A stretch of 48,109 bases of DNA from Fontibacter flavus (GCF_042432905.1 NZ_JBHLWI010000050.1:1-48109); one strand, 5' to 3'. Shown: positions 15,490 through 24,706, counted from the first letter of the stretch. The notes: generated by a model not told the origin, from the letters alone. Numbers and translations are program-made.

Positions 15490-16449
15490 TTGAATAATCT
15501 GAAAATATATATCACTGCGTTTTTGTTACTCTCAAGCAACTCATTTGGCCAAAATGTAGAAAACCTGAAGGGATCAAATTATTATTTTATTCATGATAAC
15601 GATGTGTTTAGATTTAACAATCCTACGGACCAATATTACTCCTTTGGACTTTTATTGGGGTTCATTCAAACCGCCAAACCTTCATCAAAAGTCAATAAAT
15701 TATTTTTTTTTCCTGGTTTTAAAAAGGATTACAAACGAGTTACAGGAATGGAATTGGCTTTAAAAGGATACACACCAGATTTTAAAAACAACGAAAGTTT
15801 AGAAGAAGTTAGGCCTTTTGCTGGTACTTTAACACTCTCTGGAAATATTACAGAAGTCAATCAAAAAAGAATACTCCAGTACAAAATGCTTTTTGGAGTC
15901 AGGGGACCTTGGAGTGGTGCCGAATGGGTGCAGAGTAATTTTCATCAATTTATAGGAAGTCCTGTTTTCTTAGGATGGGAAAATCAACTTCCCAATAAAT
16001 TTTTATTCCAAGGGGAGGCACTATATGCGAGGGTATGGGACATATCCCCTTATTTGCAGATACTCCCTCAAGGTATAGTTTCTCTCGGAAATTACCTTTC
16101 AATGGCTGAACCAAGTCTTATGTTTAAAATAGGAAAATCACTTCCTTTACCAGAATCTATGCTTTTTAAGATGACAGGACTGAGCGGTCATAGACCTCTT
16201 GAGTTTTTTTTAACTACAAGATTTTTTGGAAGTGCGATATGAACCGATGCTACACTATCTAAAGAAGGAAATTTGATCAATCAATTAACGGCCATTAACA
16301 AAGCGAATATTCAAGCAGGATACGAGTTTCGGGTAAATTTGCGGTATGGCAAGGTAAGTGCCTTTTTTGCACGTCAGCGGCATAGCAGGGAATCCAATTT
16401 TAGCACGACACATAGCTATGGGACCTTAGGCATTATATATGGTGTCTGA
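15490..16449 (+). pseudogene. lpxR-like lipid A deacylase gene with an internal TGA
   Basis: A TTG-started frame with a signal peptide (NNLKIYITAFLLLSSNSFGQ) reads through LpxR/DUF2219 landmarks: FIHDNDVFRFNNPTDQYYSFG, then GVRGPWSGAEW, then GHRPLEFFLTTRFFGSAI, where a TGA interrupts (16240-16242). Past it the same frame continues for 68 codons (TDATLSKEGNLIN and a barrel-like end) to the TGA at 16447-16449, matching the usual family C-terminus. LpxR removes the 3'-acyloxyacyl chain of lipid A in the outer membrane; the first part alone would lack the last strands. The tail overlaps the convergent ppk1 end by 24 bp. A sequencing error is possible. Confidence 0.72.
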
Positions 16450-18471
16450 TTGACCCTGAAGAAATTCATAAATTTCCTGTTGGGAATTCAGGAATTTATC
16501 CTTTTGATCTAATTTGATCCAACTACCGTTAACCAAAATTCTCGCCTGTGATGTATCTTGGAGTTGAAGTTGCAATAAATGCAACAATTCCCTTTTAAGG
16601 ACTTGATTATTAATTGGAAATACTATTTCCACCCTTTTATGTAGGTTTCGATTCATCCAATCCGCAGAACCCATATAGACTTTTTCAGATTCTCCATGAT
16701 AAAAATAAAAAATCCTTCCATGCTCAAGATACCTGTCCACAATCCTCCTTACTTGAATATTTTGATTGCCAGATTCTTTACTCGGCAATAAACAGCAAAT
16801 TCCCCTAATCAATAGTTTGACCTGGACTCCGGCATTGGCAGCCTCGTAAAGCTTCATAATCATTTCTTGTTCTTCAAGGCCGTTCATTTTCAGAATGATT
16901 TCTGCTTTTTTTCCGCTGTTAGCTTGATTTATTTCATAATTTATTAGTTGAATTAATCTCTGCTTCAGGTTAAATGGAGCTATCAAAAGTTCATCAAATT
17001 TTACGCTGGCTGCCTTTTTAGCAAAATCTACGTTATTGATTGGGAAATTTTTAAAAACCCTCTTGAGATCCAAAAGGAGTGATTGATCAGATGTCATCAA
17101 AATATGATCCGTATAAACCTCTGCGGTATTTTCATTAAAATTCCCTGTGGCCAAAAGTCCTAAATATTTTGAAGCTCCCCTTCCTTTGAACTTAATAAAA
17201 GCACATTTAGCATGTACTTTATATGCTGGACTGGAATAAATTAAAGTGATGCCGGCAGATTTCATTTTTTTGGCCCAGTTGATGTTGTTCTTTTCATCAA
17301 ATCTTGCCTTTAACTCTACCATTACCGTTACCTTTTTTCCATTATGAGCCGCATTTATCAAAGAATTTAAGATTTTTGACTTTTCAGCTACCCTATATAT
17401 TGTCATAAAAATTTCTGTAACTTCCGGGTGCACTGATGCCTCAGCAAAGAATCTTATTACAGGGGTATAATCATGGTAAGGTGTATGAATCAAGATGTCT
17501 TTGTCCTTTAATTGAGGTAAAATCGGAGCTTCATGCTCTATTGGAACAGATACTGCCAACCTTTTTTTGTATTCATCCAAAGTTGTCCCTTTTAAGGAGG
17601 GGAAGGTAAACAACTGACTTAAATGATGATATTTCCCGCCTTGCACCGTCAGCGCCTCATCAAGTCCAAAATATTGTATTATTTTTTTCAAAATTTCTGA
17701 TGGCATGCCTTCCTCAAACAATACACGCGTAGCATCACCCAAATTTCTTCCTGAGATTATCTTTTCCATTTCTTCTGGAATATTTTCCATGAAAATATTC
17801 GGAAATGATAGTTCTGCATTTCTGGTCAGTTTGAAGGAAAAGCATTTTTCAATCTTTTTTTCAGGAAACAAGTAATCCAGATTAGCACGGATGATGTCAT
17901 CTATGAAAATCACATAATCCCGTTTACCGTCATAAAAATTGACCAACCTTTTAGTTTCAAGCGCTGGAATCCTTAATATAACTGATTGTTTTTTACCAAA
18001 AAGGCTTTGGAGATTCACGTAGAGATAAAGTCCATTATTTTCAAGCAACAAAGTATCCGAATTGGATCTCAATGGAATAATTTGAATCAATCCAATAAGT
18101 TCAGCAAGAAAATATTGCCTGACATCTAAAAGAACGTTTTTGGGAATTTCATGGTCATAAACCCAGGTAACTCCAATCTGTTCAAGTTCTTCCCTTAGTT
18201 GTGCAATAATTTGCCCGAATTCTTCAAGCTGCTCTGAAATTATATGTTGGACTTGATGGAAAAGCGTTTGATCCTTTTTCGAAGCCACATTCTGATATTC
18301 TGATAGCAATATTGGAATCCTTACTCTGTAAAATTCATCCAGATTAGATGAAAAAATTGCCAAAAATAGAATCCTATTCTTGATCGGAACTGAGGTAGCT
18401 GCTGCTTCTTCCAAAACCCTTCCATTGAAACTCAACCAGCTGATATCCCGGTTAATAAATTGTGAGTCCAT
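16426..18471 (-). CDS. ppk1: Polyphosphate kinase 1
   Basis: A 681-residue protein, the family's normal length. It begins with the typical NRDISWLSFNGRVLEEA and SSNLDEFYRVR. The phospholipase-D-like catalytic part includes VMVELKARFDEKNN, the phosphorylated His in KVHAKCAFIKFKG, LLATGNFNENTAEVYTD and the second site around LLIRGICCLLPS. It makes polyphosphate from ATP reversibly, usually at the inner membrane. Its ATG lies 3 bp after the stop of the phosphoesterase-barrel fusion, so the two form an operon, which suggests a link between the fusion and phosphate metabolism. Confidence 0.96.
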   Translation of the reverse strand: MDSQFINRDISWLSFNGRVLEEAAATSVPIKNRILFLAIFSSNLDEFYRVRIPILLSEYQNVASKKDQTLFHQVQHIISEQLEEFGQIIAQLREELEQIGVTWVYDHEIPKNVLLDVRQYFLAELIGLIQIIPLRSNSDTLLLENNGLYLYVNLQSLFGKKQSVILRIPALETKRLVNFYDGKRDYVIFIDDIIRANLDYLFPEKKIEKCFSFKLTRNAELSFPNIFMENIPEEMEKIISGRNLGDATRVLFEEGMPSEILKKIIQYFGLDEALTVQGGKYHHLSQLFTFPSLKGTTLDEYKKRLAVSVPIEHEAPILPQLKDKDILIHTPYHDYTPVIRFFAEASVHPEVTEIFMTIYRVAEKSKILNSLINAAHNGKKVTVMVELKARFDEKNNINWAKKMKSAGITLIYSSPAYKVHAKCAFIKFKGRGASKYLGLLATGNFNENTAEVYTDHILMTSDQSLLLDLKRVFKNFPINNVDFAKKAASVKFDELLIAPFNLKQRLIQLINYEINQANSGKKAEIILKMNGLEEQEMIMKLYEAANAGVQVKLLIRGICCLLPSKESGNQNIQVRRIVDRYLEHGRIFYFYHGESEKVYMGSADWMNRNLHKRVEIVFPINNQVLKRELLHLLQLQLQDTSQARILVNGSWIKLDQKDKFLNSQQEIYEFLQGQSDTIYNA

Positions 18472-18474
18472 ATG

Positions 18475-21400
18475 TTAAAATTGATATCCAAACGTAATAG
18501 ATGGTAAAGTACCCTCACTTCCAAAACTCAGATTACCCAAAATCACAATTCTTTTGAGGGGGGCTATCCATAGTCCAAATCCATAACCTGTATGCCATTT
18601 TTGACTGTTTTCATCCTTTAGAAATACCCTACCTACATCATGAAATAAAATCATCCCACTAGACGCAGGGAAGAGGTAAGTCTTCAGACTAATAAAACGT
18701 ATCCTAAGTTCTGTATTATTGAAGACAGCTGCATCACCGGCAAATCTAAACCTTCTAAACCCTCTCAAATTCACTTTTCCACCAAGGTTCTGAGCCTGAA
18801 AAAATTCATAATTGCCAAAATTAACCCCTCCTCCAAAACGTGTCGCCCAGGTAAAACGGCTATTCTCTCTGAATGACCAATACAAAGACAAATCAGAGTT
18901 GATCGTGCCATAGCGATTACTGAATTCATTGAGGCCATCCAAAAATTTTGATTCCGCCCAAAATCTAAGTCCACGGGTAGGCATTTGGGCATGGTCAACA
19001 CGCTCGTAAGTAATTTTGGAGGAAATACCAGCGTATAGCTTTGCTTGGTTGATAAAATCTATGTCCAAGCCACTTAACTCGGGATTATCTATGAACCTAC
19101 CCTCATTATCTTCGTCATCCAGTCTAGCAAATTCAAGCGCGGGTCCGATTTTAAAATCGGCGTATTTACCTATGGGTTTCCGAATATTTACTGAAGCATT
19201 TCCCATGTTGATTCTGGCCCAATAAAATCTATTGTCAAAAATTTCTCTATTGTTGACGGATTCGTTACCAAAACCATAAAAGTTATGGATGTAATTGGGT
19301 GCTCTTATATCGGCATGCCAGTCCAGATCCCAATTATGGAATATATCCACAGCATGGGCATCATAGTAGAAATTAAATGCCCCTGTATTGAAAGCCACAT
19401 TGGCTTTGATCACTTGAGAGATTTTATAGGGATGTTTTCTAAAGCCATGTTTGGTCCAAGCCAATCCACCACCCAGATAAAAACCATCATCCACATTATA
19501 TTCCAAAGAAGGTACAGGACTTGTATTTTCATATTGAAATGCTTTTCTATCATATTCAAATATATCCTGATCTTTACCTTTCAATACTTTACTACTACCC
19601 TTGATAGCTAAATCATCCTCTTGTCCTTCCATCACGTAATACTGAACAATACTCCTCAAACCCTGACTTCGGTCTTCGATCTTATTGGCTTCCATTCCTC
19701 CAATAATTCTCACCTTGATACCTTTACCGGAGTCTATGCCGTCAATATAAAATTCATCATTGCCTCCTAAACCATACAGTCTGATTTCTTTAGTTTCACT
19801 GGAAAAATATACACGGTCATGGAGCACCTGATCTTTATTCCCACTTTTACTGATTTTTCTGACAAGCAAGTGGACGTTGCCTTCATTTGTAAAGTGGACG
19901 TCAAACCTTTCCATCTTGGAACTCCCCGTAATATCTACTTCTTTTGCCAAGAAGCGGTAATATTCCAGTCCTTTTTCCAACATCCACGACCTCCTGTACT
20001 TTAATTTGGCGGCTATAGATTGGCCCTGAATATCATAAATTTCTTTAGGTAAAAGGTTCATTGCACTGTCAATCACTTCATCAGTCCATGCATCCTGCAA
20101 ATCCCTTATGATTTCCTCCCATTTTTCCTGAGACAAGCCATTCAGAAAACTCCTGTCAAAATGTCTACCATTAAACATAAAGCCGTTAACATCGCGGATT
20201 TCGTAGTCAAAGCCTTGGAATTTAGGCATAATCCACTTTCTACTTGTTATCCTAGGAAGCAAGCCCTGATTCACAAAAAATGCCTGATCTCTATCCCTTG
20301 GAACCGGAAAGAATTCTCTGCCTTTTTTTGTCTCCCTACCGACCCATCTCCATTGGTCCTCGTGTCTGTCCCAGTCTCCTATAAAGAGGTCGAGCATTCT
20401 CGCCCTGAGTACATGCTCCTGATTGACAAAATTATCATTATCATCAATTAGCTTAGCGATTGTCTTATCTGTACTATAGATTTTGTAGTCCTCAAAGGGG
20501 AGCAATTCGGGAGATACATCTCTGTTTTCAAACAAATAAACATTTTCTCTGAAATCCTCTCTCAAATAACCCAAAGCTGGTTCATCAGGCAGCCATATCA
20601 TTTCAGGTACGGTATGCCATACCCCTGAGGCAGCTGCTAGTGGGGAAATCACCAAAGCGCCAAATGGATTGGATGCGGAAATCTGATCTTGAACAATCTC
20701 TTTGGCGATGGTTTGGCGCAAAATTGAAGGGATGGCTAATTCAGGATATTTTTCAACTGACCTCAAGACATATTCTACTCCGAGTGAATCCCTTACCCGC
20801 AATGACCGGGTTTGCATCCCCCCACCTCTTTTAATAATCTCCATTCCCCCTTTCTCTTCATGAATCTTGATCACTGGCATCTGAATTGACGTTTGCCATT
20901 CTGTCCTGTAATTTGATCCTAAAATCTTGCGCTGAAGCCTGTTGGCATAATAAAGGTAACTCAGAGGAGTAGTAACCTCTGCTGGATACTCTACAACCAC
21001 ATCTTCATGGCCATGTTCTATCTTCTCCTCAATTTTGATATTCTTTGAAAAAAGAATTTCGTGCTCACCTGATCCATGGAATGTAATGTTCATGGAACTG
21101 TCAGAGAGGTAATCTAAAGTCGCAAATCCTTTTGATTCTGAACCAAATTCAAGAGGGTTTCTTTTTCTAAGCCTTGATGTTTTCGCCGCACTGCCTGAAA
21201 CCACATAGTGAGTTTGATCTACTTGTCTGTACTGTAGGACATGTTCATGTCCGGAAGCTACAATCACACATGGATGATCAGCAAACAGTGGCTCTAACCG
21301 AGCGATCATATCTTTGTATACAGGGTGTGCTACATCTTGTATATTTCCAAAAAGGGAGCGGTACATTGGATAGATGGAACCCAAGATCGGAAGTGGCAGC

Positions 21401-22128
21401 CAAAAATTTGACTTTATATCAGTTAGTGGAAAAAGATGCTGCTTCAGGTCATAGGCTCCATTGTGTTCACCATAAGTATATATTGGATGATGGATAGCCA
21501 ATAAAATGATTTTATCCTTGTGCTTTTGAAAAATATCTTTTAGAGCAAAAATTACATCGTCTTTGGTCTTATACTCGCAGTCATTGGTTTCTCCTGCTTT
21601 TTGATAAGGATGCAACCACCACTGGGAATCTACCAAAACCAAGACGGTCTGTTCATTGAGCATAACCTCTTCAGGTCCTGGACAACCATCCCTGACTGAC
21701 CAATGGATATTTGGCATTGCAAGGCTGTCCAAGTATGCCTGTTGTCTCAGCACCGCATTAAGGCCTCCCTCTTTCCCTTTTTCCCAATCATGATTACCCG
21801 GAATAAACCAGGCACGGTTTTCGGAACCCACTAAGCCTATTTGCAAATCCAGAATTTCCTCTGATACTTCTCTCAAAAAATGACCTTTCTGAGGCATCCC
21901 TTTGGGATAGATATTATCTCCTAGGAACAAAAAATCAACTTTTGACCCTGTTGATTTCAGGTTCTCGGTTTGATATTGGATTTTTTTCAAAATGGCTTTG
22001 CTATCTTCATTCAATTCCCCTCCATCACCAATCAAAAACACCCTGTGCATAATTTCCTGTGCCTTACTTGAAGAGGAAAAGGTGGAAAGCATTAAAAACA
22101 CCAAAAAACAAAAGAGTCTTGATTTCAT
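18475..22128 (-). CDS. Metallophosphoesterase-BamA/TamA barrel fusion protein
   Basis: The frame reaches back to 22242, but the ATG at 22128 gives a clear signal peptide (KSRLFCFLVFLMLSTFSSS), so it was used; about 1217 residues. A calcineurin-like phosphoesterase comes first: LIGDGGEL, FLGDNIYP, PGNHDW, HHPIY and SGHEH give all five metal motifs. A central region (LRVRDSLGVEYVLRSVEKYPE, then LFIGDWDRHEDQWRW and PVPRDRDQAFF) recalls CotH/HipA kinase-like domains. The last 400 residues are an Omp85-like barrel ending in Phe. It likely sits in the outer membrane with the enzyme part in the periplasm, and is co-transcribed with ppk1. Confidence 0.88.
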   Translation of the reverse strand: MKSRLFCFLVFLMLSTFSSSSKAQEIMHRVFLIGDGGELNEDSKAILKKIQYQTENLKSTGSKVDFLFLGDNIYPKGMPQKGHFLREVSEEILDLQIGLVGSENRAWFIPGNHDWEKGKEGGLNAVLRQQAYLDSLAMPNIHWSVRDGCPGPEEVMLNEQTVLVLVDSQWWLHPYQKAGETNDCEYKTKDDVIFALKDIFQKHKDKIILLAIHHPIYTYGEHNGAYDLKQHLFPLTDIKSNFWLPLPILGSIYPMYRSLFGNIQDVAHPVYKDMIARLEPLFADHPCVIVASGHEHVLQYRQVDQTHYVVSGSAAKTSRLRKRNPLEFGSESKGFATLDYLSDSSMNITFHGSGEHEILFSKNIKIEEKIEHGHEDVVVEYPAEVTTPLSYLYYANRLQRKILGSNYRTEWQTSIQMPVIKIHEEKGGMEIIKRGGGMQTRSLRVRDSLGVEYVLRSVEKYPELAIPSILRQTIAKEIVQDQISASNPFGALVISPLAAASGVWHTVPEMIWLPDEPALGYLREDFRENVYLFENRDVSPELLPFEDYKIYSTDKTIAKLIDDNDNFVNQEHVLRARMLDLFIGDWDRHEDQWRWVGRETKKGREFFPVPRDRDQAFFVNQGLLPRITSRKWIMPKFQGFDYEIRDVNGFMFNGRHFDRSFLNGLSQEKWEEIIRDLQDAWTDEVIDSAMNLLPKEIYDIQGQSIAAKLKYRRSWMLEKGLEYYRFLAKEVDITGSSKMERFDVHFTNEGNVHLLVRKISKSGNKDQVLHDRVYFSSETKEIRLYGLGGNDEFYIDGIDSGKGIKVRIIGGMEANKIEDRSQGLRSIVQYYVMEGQEDDLAIKGSSKVLKGKDQDIFEYDRKAFQYENTSPVPSLEYNVDDGFYLGGGLAWTKHGFRKHPYKISQVIKANVAFNTGAFNFYYDAHAVDIFHNWDLDWHADIRAPNYIHNFYGFGNESVNNREIFDNRFYWARINMGNASVNIRKPIGKYADFKIGPALEFARLDDEDNEGRFIDNPELSGLDIDFINQAKLYAGISSKITYERVDHAQMPTRGLRFWAESKFLDGLNEFSNRYGTINSDLSLYWSFRENSRFTWATRFGGGVNFGNYEFFQAQNLGGKVNLRGFRRFRFAGDAAVFNNTELRIRFISLKTYLFPASSGMILFHDVGRVFLKDENSQKWHTGYGFGLWIAPLKRIVILGNLSFGSEGTLPSITFGYQF

Positions 22129-22258
22129 AGTAAAGGGGATAAATACTATCAAATAAAAAGCAAAAAATGAAGATCGATTGTCGCATTGCCTACATATTGC
22201 AATATGGAAAGGCTGTAATTTTAAGAGTCTCTTTTGTTCCATTTAAAAAATTAACTAC

Positions 22259-23446
22259 ATGGAAAATAGTCCATTAATAAATAGCACCCAAAAATGGGTT
22301 TCTGATTATTTTTCTAATCAAAAAACCGGAAAATTTACTTATCACAATATCGAACATACAGAAGAAGTAGTCAAAGCATGCATTTTTTTGGGGAAAGAGA
22401 GTCAAATTTCAGAGAAAGACCTAGAATCTCTTCAGATATCAGCTTATTTTCATGATACCGGATGCTGGGAAAATGACGAAGATCTTGATGATCACGAAAT
22501 GAAGAGCGCGAATATCGCTGCGATATTTTTAATAGAGGTTAATGAATTAGAAAAAATTGAAATAGTCAAAGGTCTGATTATGGCTACCAAAATGCCTCAA
22601 AATCCTTCTAATTTACTTCAAAAGTTGATTTGTGATGCAGATCTCCATCATTTTGCCAATTCTGATTTTTTGAAGAGCAGCCTCAATCTTAAAAAAGAAC
22701 TGGAATCCCTGGGAAAATTTGAAGGCAGTACTTTGCAATGGTTGCAGGATACGCTAAGGATGATGAAACAACATCAATACTTCAGTCCTGCGGCTCAAAA
22801 AGCATTTGGTGAAGGGAAAAACCTTAATATTAAGGTGTTAGAGGAAAATATTCAGAACAGAGAAGATAAGAAAATCATCAAAGCTGCTAGAAATGATATG
22901 AAAGCATTGAAGAAAAAAATGCCAGACAGAGGTGTGGAAACCATGTTCAGGCTTACTTCCAGTAATCATATACAGCTTTCATCCATTGCAGATAACAAAG
23001 CGAACATCTTAATTTCTGTCAATTCTATCATAATTTCCATATTGGTGACAGTTCTTTTCAGAAAGTTTGAGGAATTCCCTCACCTTATTATACCCGGTGT
23101 GATTCTCCTAGCCACAAACCTAACTGTAATCATTTATGCCATATTGGCCACTAGACCCAATGTAACGCATGGGAAGATATCAGCAAAAGACATTGAGGAC
23201 AAAAATACCAATTTGCTTTATTTTGGTAATTTTCACGAGATGGCTTATTCAGATTATGAAACTGGCATGAAAAAAATGATGAAAGACGCAGATTTTCTAT
23301 ACAGTTCAATGATCAAGGATGTTTTTTACCTGGGGAAAGTTTTGGCCAAAAAGTATGAATTGTTGAGAAAGAGCTATACTGTGTTTATGTACGGACTAGT
23401 TCTGGCAAGTCTTGCCTTCATGTTTGCATCTCTGATGCAAAATTAA
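22259..23446 (+). CDS. HD-domain protein with Pycsar-effector-like (PycTM) C-terminus
   Basis: A 395-residue two-domain protein. Residues 1 to about 210 form an HD phosphohydrolase (TYHNIEHTEEVV, YFHDTGCW with the HD pair at 65-66, ICDADLHHF), probably acting on a nucleotide or cyclic nucleotide. Residues about 220-395 match the PycTM domain of Pycsar effectors: FRLTSSNHIQLSSIADNKANILISVNSIIIS, two membrane helices near 250-290, and a last helix near 380. In Pycsar, this domain opens the membrane when cCMP or cUMP binds. No adjoining cyclase exists. This architecture is widespread in Bacteroidota, so a housekeeping role is equally possible. It diverges from the phosphoesterase gene. Confidence 0.83.
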   Translation: MENSPLINSTQKWVSDYFSNQKTGKFTYHNIEHTEEVVKACIFLGKESQISEKDLESLQISAYFHDTGCWENDEDLDDHEMKSANIAAIFLIEVNELEKIEIVKGLIMATKMPQNPSNLLQKLICDADLHHFANSDFLKSSLNLKKELESLGKFEGSTLQWLQDTLRMMKQHQYFSPAAQKAFGEGKNLNIKVLEENIQNREDKKIIKAARNDMKALKKKMPDRGVETMFRLTSSNHIQLSSIADNKANILISVNSIIISILVTVLFRKFEEFPHLIIPGVILLATNLTVIIYAILATRPNVTHGKISAKDIEDKNTNLLYFGNFHEMAYSDYETGMKKMMKDADFLYSSMIKDVFYLGKVLAKKYELLRKSYTVFMYGLVLASLAFMFASLMQN

Positions 23447-23947
23447 TCAGTAAACTTTCTTTCCTTTTTTGACCCACATCCCCCAAGTCTTGTTAAAAGT
23501 ATGTACTTCATCTGTTACCAAAGATTGGTCTTTTACAATGGGTTTTTCCTCATTGACCCAGTGAAAAATACCTCCATATAGATTATAAACATTCTTATAG
23601 CCTGCCTGTTTCAGCCTTTTCCCTATGTCTTGACTTCTTGCTCCTACAGAACAGTACACTACGATCAGGCTATCTTTGGGAATGTGGGAAACATTTTTTA
23701 ATGTAAATGTATTGTAGCCTACCCATTGGGCGCCTTGGAGATGGCTTATTTCAAACTCTTCTAATTCCCTAGTGTCAAGCAAGATGGCATTTTGAATCAG
23801 AACGGAATCAGTATGCTGAACCAATGGAAAATCTTTGTCATAAATGGTATTCAACAAAGCCTTAAAAGCAGCACTCTGGGCCTCGGAATGTAAAGCGATG
23901 TTCATCAAAAAGAGCACGAATATCATGTGCTTACAACTTGATTTCAT
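23447..23947 (-). CDS. Exported rhodanese-like protein
   Basis: A 166-residue protein with an N-terminal signal peptide (MIFVLFLMNIALHSEAQ) and one rhodanese domain. The active-site loop is VVYCSVGARSQDIGKRL, with the catalytic Cys in CSVGAR (about residue 98), and LDTRELEEFEISH begins the fold. It probably transfers sulfur or handles persulfides in the periplasm. Its stop codon directly abuts the stop of the HD-PycTM gene from the other strand. The upstream region carries a Crp/Fnr-like dyad and a -7-like element with the spacing seen in four other places. Confidence 0.9.
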   Translation of the reverse strand: MKSSCKHMIFVLFLMNIALHSEAQSAAFKALLNTIYDKDFPLVQHTDSVLIQNAILLDTRELEEFEISHLQGAQWVGYNTFTLKNVSHIPKDSLIVVYCSVGARSQDIGKRLKQAGYKNVYNLYGGIFHWVNEEKPIVKDQSLVTDEVHTFNKTWGMWVKKGKKVY

Positions 23948-23972
23948 GGTTTCTATGATCTTGAATTCAATT

Positions 23973-24021
23973 GAATATTAGCAATAATCAATCACATAAA
24001 ATGTCACTGTTTTGACATTTT
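23973..24021 (-). promoter_or_regulatory. Crp/Fnr-like dyad and promoter of the rhodanese gene
   Basis: TGTCA-N6-TGACA at 24002-24017 is the best dyad in the window, and symmetry extends to nine bases per arm (AAAATGTCA 23998-24006, TGACATTTT 24013-24021). On the minus strand TAATATTC starts at 23980, 29.5 bp from the dyad centre, as at the other sites, though it matches TAnnTTTG less well (6 of 8). It leads into the rhodanese gene at 23947. No -7 element lies at the mirrored place towards the YHS gene at 24088. Confidence 0.62.
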
Positions 24022-24087
24022 AGAAACTTTGATCTGTCAGGACACCCATCCTTTCACGACTAATAGGATGTACAAATAAATAAGACT

Positions 24088-24558
24088 ATGAATAATTTTC
24101 AATCTCTTTTAATTAAAGCTACACTCATTTTCAGTTTCGCTTTTGTCACTATTCAAATTTATGCACAAGAAGGACACATTTATTCCAGTAGGGGATATGC
24201 GCTTTCAGGCTATGATGCAGTAGCTTACTTTACGCAGAATAAAGCTGTAATTGGAGATAAAGACAAATATTCCCATAAGTTCGAGGGGGTTTACTATGCC
24301 TTTTCCAGTTTGGAAAATTACAATCTGTTTAAAGCTAATCCCAAGAAATACCAACCTCAATATGGTGGGTATTGTTCTTATGCTATGGCAACCAAGGGGT
24401 CAAAAGTAAGTGCTGATCCTGAGGCATTTGAAGTGAGGGATGGTAAGCTTCATGTTTTTTACCGCAAGCAAGGTTTGGAAAACTGGAAAAAGGAAGGGCC
24501 AATTAAATTAAGAAGTCAAGCAGATGCTAATTGGAGAAAAATTATTTATAGACGTTAG
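24088..24558 (+). CDS. Exported YHS-domain protein
   Basis: A 156-residue protein with a signal peptide (ATLIFSFAFVTIQIYAQ) and a YHS domain: YALSGYDAVAYFTQNKAV, then YSHKFEGVYYAFSSLENYNLFKANPKKY, then YGGYCSYAMATKGSKVSADP. YHS proteins bind metal or haem in some cases; the single Cys and the YGGYCSY loop are typical. It probably works in the periplasm. It is divergent from the rhodanese gene, and a strong dyad lies between them, so the two may be co-regulated. The promoter could not be placed with confidence. Confidence 0.88.
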   Translation: MNNFQSLLIKATLIFSFAFVTIQIYAQEGHIYSSRGYALSGYDAVAYFTQNKAVIGDKDKYSHKFEGVYYAFSSLENYNLFKANPKKYQPQYGGYCSYAMATKGSKVSADPEAFEVRDGKLHVFYRKQGLENWKKEGPIKLRSQADANWRKIIYRR

Positions 24559-24627
24559 CAAAATCAATTTTCTGGTATTTAATTACTTACAAAAATTTTA
24601 ACCTTTTATCCCATTTATTGAAACAAC

Positions 24628-24690
24628 TCCTAAAAATCATCATTCAGTCATTTTTAGGACATAAAGACTAGATTTTCAATGATTAATTTG
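24628..24690 (+). promoter_or_regulatory. Inverted repeat plus weak Crp/Fnr-like site and promoter
   Basis: A perfect 10-bp inverted repeat, TCCTAAAAAT (24628-24637) and ATTTTTAGGA (24650-24659), lies between the YHS and peroxiredoxin-like genes and may end the YHS transcript. Overlapping it is AGTCA-N6-GGACA (24646-24661), one base off the TGTC core. TTAATTTG (24683-24690) begins 29.5 bp from its centre, as at the stronger sites, and leads into the gene at 24707. Confidence 0.5.
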
Positions 24691-24706
24691 AATTAAACTA
24701 CAACTT

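Noticed and set aside
16240..16242. TGA in the lpxR-like gene read as selenocysteine
   Set aside because: LpxR has no catalytic Cys or Sec at this place and no SECIS-like hairpin was seen; a nonsense change is simpler.
24039..24088. Class II promoter for the YHS gene from the 24002 dyad
   Set aside because: No TA-led -7 element starts at 24039; the fixed-spacing element is only on the rhodanese side.
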